Source: Gnomoniopsis sp. IMI 355080 (taxonomy: Eukaryota; Ascomycota; Sordariomycetes; Diaporthales; Gnomoniaceae). From it: 64,000 nucleotides of DNA. Below are positions 55,292-64,000 of this stretch, piece by piece. The translations under genes and the position numbers were made by a program. Every line of letters begins with the position of its first letter. The stretch's first letter is position 1. The stretch is from assembly GCA_027946555.1 (NCBI GenBank), contig JAPEVC010000033.1:124001-188000 (forward strand). The letters run 5' to 3'. Below the pieces are notes generated by a model. It did not search any database and was not told the origin of the DNA. It saw nothing but the letters and a program-made list of their open reading frames with translations.

Positions 55292-58200
55292 TGTTGCGGA
55301 CGCGAGGACAAAGGCCACCCGGTGGAGAAGAAGAAGCAGGTCGGTCGGGCAAGGAGAGTCGTAGAAGACAAGGTGAAGACGAAGGCGAAGACGGCCGGGT
55401 GCACGAAGGTAGCAATTTTCGGAGGCTAATCACCGGGGGCCGGGGGCCTAAACGAACCGAAAGGAGGCGGTCAGTAACGCAATGCCAGTCATTCTCCACA
55501 GGCCGGGTTACGATGGGAGTGCCAGGAACTCGAAAATGAGCGGAGGAGTGCTAGTTGAGTGTTGAAGGTCACGATGTTCGACCAGTAATTGAGAGGCGGA
55601 TGAGCAGTTTAGAAGGCTGGACGGCGCACACTTGGAGCCTAGCTAGCAGTGTCTGGAGGGATTGGATGATTGGAGAGACAGGAGAGGAGAGGGCCAAGCC
55701 AGGAGACTGATGGGGCCGAGAGAGGATGCATGTGCAGGCAGGGGCCGGGGTTGAGGGTAAGGCTGCTCCAATGGTCTAGGCTGAAGACCAGCAAGTCTCT
55801 CACAGGGGGGAGGGGCCAGAAATGGACCATACATACCTCGTGCTTGTTGCTTCTGGGGGTTACAGACTGCGTTGGCGGTTTTTTGCCGTGCCTCTGCAGA
55901 ATCCAGATGGGAAGGGGCCGTTAACCGGTTGGTATCCGGGGATCCAAAGGTCGAAGGCTTAGACAGCAGGAAAGTGACCGAGACTCAACGTGAGGACCGT
56001 TCTAGAAGTGGCTGTATATTTGCGGGTGCAGATGCGGACACGGACTGGGGGAGGCGTCGCTTTGGGTTCGTATAGGTACTCGGCAGACTCGCAGACGATG
56101 GATACCTCTGCTCTGCTACGCTGCTATGCTGCTATGAAGTCGAGAGGTTGAATCTGGGAGGCCTGAGAATATTGGTATAGGATTGGCTTAGATAGCGCCC
56201 GTAAACAACAAACAGCAAACCGGTTCGATTGGGCCGAAACAGGGACGAGATTGGCCACCCTGGATGCTCAAGGTAGGTGAGCCTGGACCTGACGCTGACT
56301 TGCGCTCTGCTGCAGTCGACCGATCGGACTGGACTGACTGTAGAGGCTGCAGGTGAGGCGAGAGGTGAGGTAGGGTGGGAAAGGAGAAGGGAGGAGAGAG
56401 AGAGAATTGCCAAAGCCAATCTTAGCAGGAACCCCAAGTCCCAGGTACCAGTCGACCGTTGCATTGAGGGAATCCAGGGCCCAACGGGCGGGCAAGATGA
56501 GCTGGGGGCACGGGCTAGGTACAACATTGAGCGGAAACGAACAGGGCCCACCAGAAAACGGGGTACTCTATGTTGAGCAACTCCACCCGCTGCCCCCAAA
56601 CAATCCCCGCCTAACAGCCTCGGACCACAACTAGCTGCTTGCCTGCTAGCATTTCAAAACGGCCAAATGGAGCCATTCGCACGAGCACCCGGGCCCTCTT
56701 TGAGGGGGCTAACGTGGAAAAGGAGGCGACATCTCCGTCCGACCTGGTTATTTTACATACGTTGTATAATTTGATTAAGATCTAAGTGTTGGTTCTAATT
56801 GAGTTCGAAGAGGCATCCGTTCCTTGTGCAGAGCATTGTGCAGGCTGGCAGGGTCGAACGAACAGACCTCAGTCTTCCTAAGTACTCTCTAGGAGGTATG
56901 TAGTAGGTAGGGCGGGCGGTCATTGGAGGTGAGCGAGCCCTGAGACACAGGCGCAAGACCAAGACAGCCTAGCACCGCGCGCCCTGGCAAAGCGCTAATC
57001 AGCTAGCTGCCGGACCAGCTGCATAAGCCTACTAAGGTAAGTACCGCCAGATGTATGAAGCTTGCCTACCTGGAAGGTTGATGCATTGTTGGCTGATGAG
57101 GACGATGGCACTCTGCCATCTGATCCTGACCAAGGGTCCCAAACCACAGATTCTCTGCCGACCACTTCCACCAAGTACGTGTTTGATTGTGACTACGATC
57201 ACCTCGACCAGTCAAACTTGTTGGTGTCCCAGATAGCGAGCTCGAGCCTCATCGACGCCCGGCATAAAATGGACCCGGCACGGAACCGCGCTGGAGCTCA
57301 CGACCCTGCAGATTTATGCCCGCCCGAGTCGCGTTCGCTCTCGACACTCGAAACTTGATATCATCTGGAACTCTGTCGAGATCCTGTTTTCCTCTGGTAC
57401 CACCGCGTGCGAACCTTAGCAAGACGGGCTCTATCAGCTGACCCTGTCAGTCAGCCAGTCAGGCCCTGGCGCAGTCGCCATGAGGCTTGACCAGCTGGTC
57501 GGCGGGATGCAACCACACACTCTCTCTCTCGACTCAATCGCTTCTCGCAAAATTGCCACTACCGGAACTCGCCAAGAGCGACGCGTCAAGCGGCCGGACC
57601 AAGCTTTCCTCGGCGCTATCCTGAAGCTGAAATTCACGTATCAGTGTCAATACGGGGAGAATTTCCCCAGATGCGAGAAGTTGGGAAGCTCGAGAAAACA
57701 CAAGAACGAAAGAAGGCCAAGGGAGATCCCGTCAACTTTTCGTCCAGACAACCACCCGCTGGGACATTCCAAGCATCCAGACGAATTCTTCAGGGCTAGC
57801 CCCTGATCATGAACCCTGTCGGCCCCTCCATCTGGGCCACCCCGGCATTCCTTCAAAGTTGCTCACTGCAGATCTAGACACCTGCAGAGGGCGGCAAGTC
57901 CGCAGGCTGGCAGGCCAGACGAACCATCATCTCGCTTCGCTGCCGCGTCGTACCCGCCCGTGCGCGCGTCTACTGACCGCTGAGCCTGATGCTGCGCGGC
58001 TAACACGGCGGCATCGCTACTGTGGTATGTACTATGTCACGAGAACCACATTGTCGTGAGCTCCTGTGGCGGCTGTCTTCAACTGTTCCTACCCCCCGGG
58101 CCATGCACCCGTCGGATAATAAAACACCACGACTTTTCCGGACGCGTTGCTTTGGAACAAGCACCTCTTCAAATGCAGTCCCATGGCAATATCACCCAGC

Positions 58201-60357
58201 GTCGCCGGCTCCAGGACGCGCACGAGAGTACAAATGCATATTTTTCGGGACCCTTTCGATTGGCGGCTGCGGCCTCTTTTTGATCGGCTGACTCCAGAGC
58301 AGCGCCGTCGTCTTCGTTGCTTCCTCGCCCGGCTGAGACGGCAGCTGACCGCTATAACGTGAGGGCCTATTGCAAGTGAAATTACGCTCCTTACATGTCC
58401 ACGTCTGTGTTGATAGAAGTATACGTATGTAAATGAAAGATGGTGGTATAACACTCAAGAGACGGCCGTCAATGACTATGGGCTAGTGATAGGAGCTGCT
58501 CGTGACTCCATGCTTCGTTACCGAGTTTCTGTTGTCCGTTAACGAACAGACTTATTCTCAAGTTTTCCGAACGCAGTCAGAGACTAAGATGACTGGAAAC
58601 CTTACCGATCTCTTCATCGCTGGGGTTTTTGTCGATTCTGAATTTGTAGGCTACGACCCGTAAGGTTCGAGGCCAAAACATGTCCCCGTATTGTCCAAGA
58701 TGTTAGATAAGAAACGCTCCAATCGACTGCACTCGTATCGGGAACTGCATCTGATCCGTGACTGGAAAAAAAGTCTTTCGGGATGAATATGTCCTCTGCC
58801 ATCCAATTCACATCTGTGTCGGCAACAGGGTGATGACCAGCAATGTCTTCAATATGTGATCCGGGATTTGGCACACTTGATGATACTTTCTGCCTCACAA
58901 ATCTGGATTGTAGTATATAAGCCCCTTGCTTCGCTCCTGGAGCCTTCACTCGAAGCTGCCAATGATTATGTTCCTCGTAGGCCATTGGTCCCCTCGCCAG
59001 CATAAGTCGGGTCGCAGTTGGGATGGATGGACTAACAATTAAGAGCCTATTGGATCTGGCCAGCCCTTGACGTGGCTGGAGTGCTTGCTCCGAGGAGTAC
59101 CGACGCTCCATTCATATATCAGTGTATCCAGCCTCCGGACCACTTCCTCGCTGAGTCTGACTGCTGAAGGTCTGCTCTACGAAACCATTAAGCCCAATGA
59201 AAGAAAATATGAAGAATGCCATTGCATAGCTAGCCGGTTGGGAAATAATGGGAACTCTGTCTATACCCAAGCAATACCAGGGTACCACCCACATCAGGCA
59301 TACTATATCCAGAAACGTCCATAAAATTCCCTGCATATGAGTATATTAGCCAGGATGAGTACTGATATACTTTGCTGTGCCTTGAAATTGGTGTGCTCGA
59401 GGATCATATGACTTCTTCAATAACGTAGTCCTCTCATACACTAGAAATGTCTTGATTATACTCGCCAAACACATCAACGTTGAAGTCAAGTGATGAGGTC
59501 TACTGCGTATATAGGATGTACTCGGACTCCTGAGGTTGCGTGGCCAGGGCCATATCATAGCCGTCCTCAACACGGGAAGGGAAGGGTTGTGGCTGCTCCT
59601 GCCTTATTTCATTTCCATGGGAAGCTCTTCATCCTAGACCACCCATGAGAAATAATCCCTCTGGTGGAAGAAGTTGTGCCGAATTAGTACAGGTAAGGAT
59701 GGTCAAGGCCATTAGGTAAGTACTCAAGTCGGTACGTGGGCCCGAGACATTCTCGCCCCCACTAAGCATTACCATCCTTATTGCTTTGAAACCTTGTGAC
59801 GAATTTTTTGTTCAACTGTATGAAAGCTCATATTGATATACAGCGCATGAGTGTCTCCTGCTCAAGTAAAGCCACTCCTAATTTCTGCAGAAATACTTTG
59901 CTCCTTGTTTCTGTGTATATTTTGGAGTCATTTCCATTGACAGTGATCGAAAGTCTCCACAGCAAGTTGACAGACTTTTCTCTTATACCTACAACATAGT
60001 GTTCAACAATTGCATGATAGGTATAATGCATACATGATAAGACGTATCTGGTAGGATAGAGCCCCAGGTTTGTTGACAAGCGATTAATCGCTAATGTGCG
60101 TCCAAGGGTTTTGGGAAGGCACCGGTGCTACGCAGCTTTGGGGGTTTCGTACACATAGCACCTCTTCATCACAATGCCAAAGCTTTCTTTCAGATGACAG
60201 TCGTTTGGAATTGCATAATCATAGGTGTATCATTTCAACAACAGGCTTCAAGCCCAGCCAACGCCCTCTCATGAAGAATGCAGCTTTTCCTAGTCCGACA
60301 CCCTGCCCAGTCCCATGAAACATATCCCACTCCATCAAGCATACATTTGATGGCTGC
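55292..60357. other. 5-kb gene-poor region
   Basis: The largest gap of the window. Between 55.3 and about 57.0 kb it probably holds a long 5' leader and promoter of casein kinase I. From 57.0 to 60.3 kb I see only unrecognised open frames, such as a 108-codon frame at 57480-57806 plus and a 165-codon frame at 59111-58614 minus. GTAGGTAGG lies near 56900 and TAAGGTAAGTA near 57034. A TATATAAGCCCC word occurs at about 58914-58925. Confidence 0.45.
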
Positions 60358-61154
60358 TTAGGTGAGCTTCTGTTTGATGAAGAACGAACGCAGGTGAGAT
60401 AATTGCCATGCGCAAGTACCACCCAGCACGACCACCTGGATCAGCATCCATCGGACAACACGGGAGTTCGTTGTTTCGGATTGATCGCGGAATTCGGCCT
60501 CTCGTTCCTGTGGTGGGGTCAGCCTGTGTGATGCCTGGCACGTAACATGAGCAGTAAAACCTACTCTCTGGAAGACCTGCTCCCTGCGAATATCCTGTAA
60601 ACGGGAGTTCAAATCCTTGACTCTCGATTGAATGTCCATCAGCTTGTCCTTGTCAGAACTCTCAATAACACTGGTTTCGCCGATGGTCATATCGAGCGTC
60701 AGCTTGATGCCGCCGTTGGGATGCGAGGTGCTGAGCCAACCCGTCTTGCCGCTAGCGGATTCCGGGAGGAAGCAGATCTTGTGGTCGCCGGCCTCGTGGG
60801 CGGTGAAAGTGAAGCGGCCACCGGAGCCGCCCTTCTGCGTAACTATGCGATGGTTGTTGTCGAAAAGCTCCTGTTTGCGCAATGTCAGTACGGAAGTCTG
60901 CTAATCTCCGGAGGATCGGCGCATGAATGCGACCAACATACATCAACAGTGATATAAACGCTGATATCATCGTGCTTCCACCACGCGTGCCTGTTCTCGT
61001 CGTATTCCTCAGCGGTGTAGTGGCCGACGACCAATGTATCTTTTGGCAACTCCTCGTAGAAACATTTCGTGGTTTTGCCGTCGAGAAAGAAGTAGAGGGC
61101 CTGAGTGACCTGAGCTAGGGAGCTCAAGGCCACAAGAGGGAAGAACGCCCTCAT
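60358..61154 (-). CDS. p24 family cargo receptor (Erp/EMP24-GP25L), alpha-type
   Basis: Type I membrane protein that cycles between ER and Golgi in COPI/COPII vesicles. Three exons give 222 aa: 61154-60942, 60870-60565 and 60507-60358. A signal peptide (MRAFFPLVALSSLAQVTQA) precedes LYFFLDGKTTKCFYEELP, the conserved GOLD start with Cys. The GOLD fold ends near HKICFLPES, supplying the second Cys. A coiled-coil (RVKDLNSRLQDIRREQVFQRE) and a single membrane helix follow. The cytosolic tail is short and ends HLRSFFIKQKLT, with an aromatic FF and a Lys-containing C-terminus as in p24 sorting signals. It resembles the Erp1/5/6 branch. It shares a promoter region with SWC4. Confidence 0.92.
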
Positions 61155-61718
61155 GTCTGCTGTGCCGTCGTATTGGATTGGACTCCTCGGTATTCAATTG
61201 GAGGACGTATATGTTTACGCCGCGTCAATCCTGTGTTGCAATGGTGGATCACGGGTCGTTGGATGGTGTGTCGCGCGGAAATCGACAAGCTTGGGTGTGG
61301 AGGACTTGCGGCTTGGAGTGAAGTCAAAGGAGCCACGCAGCCAGATGCCCTTGCAGCAGCTAGTGGAAAGCCCGAGCTTCAGATCGCCTCCAGCTCCCTT
61401 GATCCCTGCATGTGACCAATGGGTGGGCTGTAAAATTGACGTCTTGGAGAAGAAGGCACCCGGGATAAACAACCGGTCCAGACGCTACTTGTAAACCCAG
61501 GGTATGTCACCATAAATTCCATCTTCGCGTCTGCATCACGACCACCGTCAAAATAATCCCACCACCAAGCTTTTGAGCCACCGTTGCATCATCAATCTGC
61601 GATTGTAATTGCTTCGCATATGCCGTGATACATCAACGCCTACCTCATAACACGAGGGTTCGTCACACCCGTCTTTAGCAACATCCATTACGTGACGACG
61701 CAATTCCGCCCACCCGTC
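61155..61718. promoter_or_regulatory. Divergent promoter between p24 and SWC4
   Basis: The start codons are 564 bases apart on opposite strands. No TATA box is obvious, which fits housekeeping promoters. The overlapping open frames inside are not considered coding. Confidence 0.6.
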
Positions 61719-63665
61719 ATGACTTCAAACGACATTCGCGATGTCCTCAATCTGCCTGCCGATGGGCTAGGGCCTCGACCGTCCAAGAAGCAGAAGATTT
61801 CAGCTCCACGGCCTAACCTCAAGGGCCTTGCGCGCGAGGTCCAAAATCTCGGAGGCGACAATCCGATCGCGATCGTACCCGAAGTCTCCACCTACAAGAA
61901 GCGACGACTTGCTAACCGTAAGCCGGCTGCGAAATGGGAGCATCGGCCGTTCAAAAATTCGGCGCGCGAAGATAGCAGCTTGATCTTGCGACATTGGAAA
62001 CGGAAGTCTGACACAGCATCGGTTCAAGCGAACGGCGATGCGCCAGCGGCAGCAGAGGGCGAGAATGCAGAGGGCGCAGCTGTAGGAAACAGAGAGACGA
62101 GCGAGGAGAAGAAGGAACCTGAGATCGAGGACTCCGACTTTGCCAAGTTCAACGTCAAGGTTGACATACCAAAATACACCGAGGAACAGTACAACTCGCA
62201 TTTGCAGAGTAACGACTGGACCAAAGAGGAGACCGACTATCTCCTAGAGGTGGTAAAGGATTATGACTTGCGATGGCCCCTCATTTGGGATCGATACGAA
62301 TTTTCTCCGAAGCACCCTGAAGACGTGGACATGAACGGCACAAGCACGGCAGTGGTCGCTGCGACGAAGCCGCGGACGATGGAGGATCTGAAAGCTCGGT
62401 ATTACAAAGTGGCCGGCACAATGATGGAAGTACAGACGCCGAGGCAATACATGACGCAGGCCGAGTGGGACTTGCATACGGTGATGATGACTTTTAATCC
62501 GGAGTCAGAACGCCAACGCAAGACCCACGCGCTCAACACCATGAACCGATCCAAGGACGAAGCCAAGGAGGAAGAGTCACTGCTCATCGAGGTCAAGCGC
62601 ATCATGGCTCGGGCAGAGCGCTTCAACGAGGAGCGCAGAGAACTTTACCAACGACTGGATTATGATGTCGCGGCTACGGATATCAGTGCCTTCCAAGGCA
62701 GCACCGGTCTCACCAACCTCCTGGGCCACCTGCAGAGTCAGAGCAACGCTAGGAAACGGAAGCCACTCACCGGAGCAGACGGAGTCAGTCCTGCGGGTCA
62801 TGCTTATAACGGGCAGCCATCTAGCGCAGTCTCCGAGACAGCACCAAGCAGACGCGAAAGCATCGCGGCCCAGACAGCCGGACATCGCGATTCGATCGGT
62901 GCAGAGAAGCCTACACCCGCCGGCAACAAGAAGGGCCAGCCACCACCCGAACGGCGCAAGCTTACAGAATACGAAGAACAGATTTATGGTGTGTCGACGC
63001 ACGAGCGCCTATCTTCTGGTCCAACCTTCCGGTGCGACAAGGTCAACAAGTTGTTCATACACAAAAGTGGCCAACAGCAGCTGCGAATACAGAACGTACT
63101 TAACGAACTTGAATTGCCTGCGCGCTTGCATATCCCTACAGCTACGGTCGTATCTGAGTACGAGAAGCTTGTAGTGGCGGTTACGAACCTTGTCGAGGCT
63201 CGGAAGGCGAAGGATAAGCTTGATAACGAGATCAAGATCGAGGAGGCTAAGAGGGATGAGCGAGCCAAAGCGAGAGCTGTTCTGGGCCAGGTTGATGGAG
63301 CTGCTGACGATACCGACGACAAGAAAGCCAAGGAGGAGGCCGCCCCCGACAAAGCTGCCGCTGGAACATCAGGCGATCAACCGACCGCAACGAATGGAGA
63401 CACGAATGGAAACACGACTGAGGCACCTTCGGCTGCTGATGCAGCAGCACCAGCTGAAAATGCACAGACGGATGGTCCAGCCGAATCAAATAGCAATGGA
63501 GATGCTGCGGATGGCGAGGCAGAGGATCAGCCAACACCACTTGTAAAACAGGAAGAGGGCACCAGCACGCGGCCAGGTAGCAGTGGCGGCGGTACCAGAA
63601 CGAAGCGAAGTGCGAGTGTTCTTAGTGGCACATCGGACAAGAGCACCAAAAGGCAGCGAAAGTGA
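61719..63665 (+). CDS. SWC4: Swc4/DMAP1 subunit of SWR1 and NuA4 complexes
   Basis: Chromatin protein shared by the SWR1 H2A.Z-exchange complex and the NuA4 acetyltransferase. A single exon of 648 aa starts at MTSNDIRDVLNLP, the family start; an upstream in-frame GTG is ignored. The region 60-100 (WEHRPFKNSAREDSSLILRHW, given in part) and the SANT-like block at about 154-250 (NDWTKEETDYLLEVVKDYDLRWPLIWDRY) are diagnostic. A conserved second part near residue 430 carries RLSSGPTFRCDK. The last 120 residues are low in complexity: acidic, Ala- and Asn-rich, ending in a basic Lys/Arg patch. No internal introns are needed. Confidence 0.95.
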   Translation: MTSNDIRDVLNLPADGLGPRPSKKQKISAPRPNLKGLAREVQNLGGDNPIAIVPEVSTYKKRRLANRKPAAKWEHRPFKNSAREDSSLILRHWKRKSDTASVQANGDAPAAAEGENAEGAAVGNRETSEEKKEPEIEDSDFAKFNVKVDIPKYTEEQYNSHLQSNDWTKEETDYLLEVVKDYDLRWPLIWDRYEFSPKHPEDVDMNGTSTAVVAATKPRTMEDLKARYYKVAGTMMEVQTPRQYMTQAEWDLHTVMMTFNPESERQRKTHALNTMNRSKDEAKEEESLLIEVKRIMARAERFNEERRELYQRLDYDVAATDISAFQGSTGLTNLLGHLQSQSNARKRKPLTGADGVSPAGHAYNGQPSSAVSETAPSRRESIAAQTAGHRDSIGAEKPTPAGNKKGQPPPERRKLTEYEEQIYGVSTHERLSSGPTFRCDKVNKLFIHKSGQQQLRIQNVLNELELPARLHIPTATVVSEYEKLVVAVTNLVEARKAKDKLDNEIKIEEAKRDERAKARAVLGQVDGAADDTDDKKAKEEAAPDKAAAGTSGDQPTATNGDTNGNTTEAPSAADAAAPAENAQTDGPAESNSNGDAADGEAEDQPTPLVKQEEGTSTRPGSSGGGTRTKRSASVLSGTSDKSTKRQRK

Positions 63666-64000
63666 AGACGCTTCGGGGCGCAAGTTTGGAACAGGTTGCT
63701 GGCTGTTGATGTGGCTGCTACAGGGCCTGCACCGGGCACAATATATGATGCTTCACGACTGGGATGAGAAGGGTCAGATGTAGGAGTTTGTTGGACATGA
63801 ACAAGATGCCCGTATGCTTCTCACATAGAAAAGGGTAGAGTAGTAGCATAAGTCTTATTCAAATGCTATGCTTCCATGTCTTTATCTTTGATGCAATTAT
63901 CGGTCCAGCATTGATTCCTCCAAACATTATGGAGTATGTGTATTGCCCCTCACAGCAGTAGACGTCGGTGCTCGCCTCCCTGCTGATTTTGGAGCGCATT
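63666..64000. other. 3' flank of SWC4
   Basis: No gene is seen. The stretch runs to the window edge and should contain the SWC4 3' untranslated region. Confidence 0.5.

Noticed and set aside
57480..57806. 108-codon plus-strand open frame with an ATG
   Set aside because: No recognised domain, no clear intron or promoter signals; could be chance.
58640..58680. GGTTCGAGGCC, resembling a tRNA B box
   Set aside because: The flanking bases do not pair as a T stem and no A box or acceptor stem is present.
58614..59111. 165-codon minus-strand open frame
   Set aside because: No family recognised; its start is a non-conserved ATG. It is mentioned only as a possible orphan.

Overview
The window looks like chromosomal DNA of a filamentous ascomycete (Pezizomycotina). 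The coding sequences are broken by short GT-AG introns with fungal branch sites. Several proteins (Osh3, Spt6, a Ste7-type MAPKK, Swc4, a Yck-type casein kinase, a p24 protein, a Sedlin-family TRAPP protein) read best as filamentous-fungal orthologues. The MAPKK sequence and the many TAGGTACCTA-type motifs between genes point to Sordariomycetes, but that class assignment is an inference. No CRISPR array, rRNA, convincing tRNA, viral or prokaryotic element was seen.

Layout: OSH3 lipid-transfer protein (0.2-3.4 kb, minus); a gene-poor stretch with a possible decayed gene (3.4-7.8 kb); a FUSC/aromatic-acid-exporter-like membrane protein (7.8-11.2 kb, minus) diverging from a HAD-family hydrolase (11.8-13.0 kb, plus); the STE7-type MAPKK (14.0-15.8 kb, minus) diverging from SPT6 (18.2-22.7 kb, plus). 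Next comes an efflux neighbourhood: an MFS pump (23.5-26.1 kb, plus), a MATE pump (26.7-28.3 kb, minus) and a Zn2Cys6 regulator (29.4-31.7 kb, minus). A patatin-like protein without the usual nucleophile serine follows (34.5-36.6 kb, minus), then a disrupted gene (38.7-39.6 kb, minus) and a small DUF2462 protein (40.4 kb, plus).

From 42 to 50 kb the content is accessory: a SAM-dependent methyltransferase (plus), a DUF985 cupin (minus), a signal-peptide-bearing FAD oxidoreductase of the beta-cyclopiazonate-dehydrogenase type (plus) and a DUF7702 seven-helix membrane protein (minus). The right end returns to housekeeping genes: TRAPPC2L/Tca17 (51.5-52.1 kb, minus), casein kinase I (53.7-55.3 kb, minus), about 5 kb with no supportable gene, then p24 (60.4-61.2 kb, minus) and SWC4 (61.7-63.7 kb, plus) sharing a 560-bp divergent promoter.

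How they fit together: several genes serve secretory-pathway and membrane homeostasis (Osh3, Tca17, p24, casein kinase I) or chromatin and transcription (Spt6, Swc4). The two pumps beside a Zn2Cys6 factor, and the methyltransferase/FAD oxidoreductase region, are the best candidates for specialised functions. No polyketide synthase, peptide synthetase or terpene synthase core gene lies in the window. Intron coordinates were worked out by eye from splice signals, reading phase and remembered family sequence. Each multi-exon model below closes in frame, but none has transcript support.
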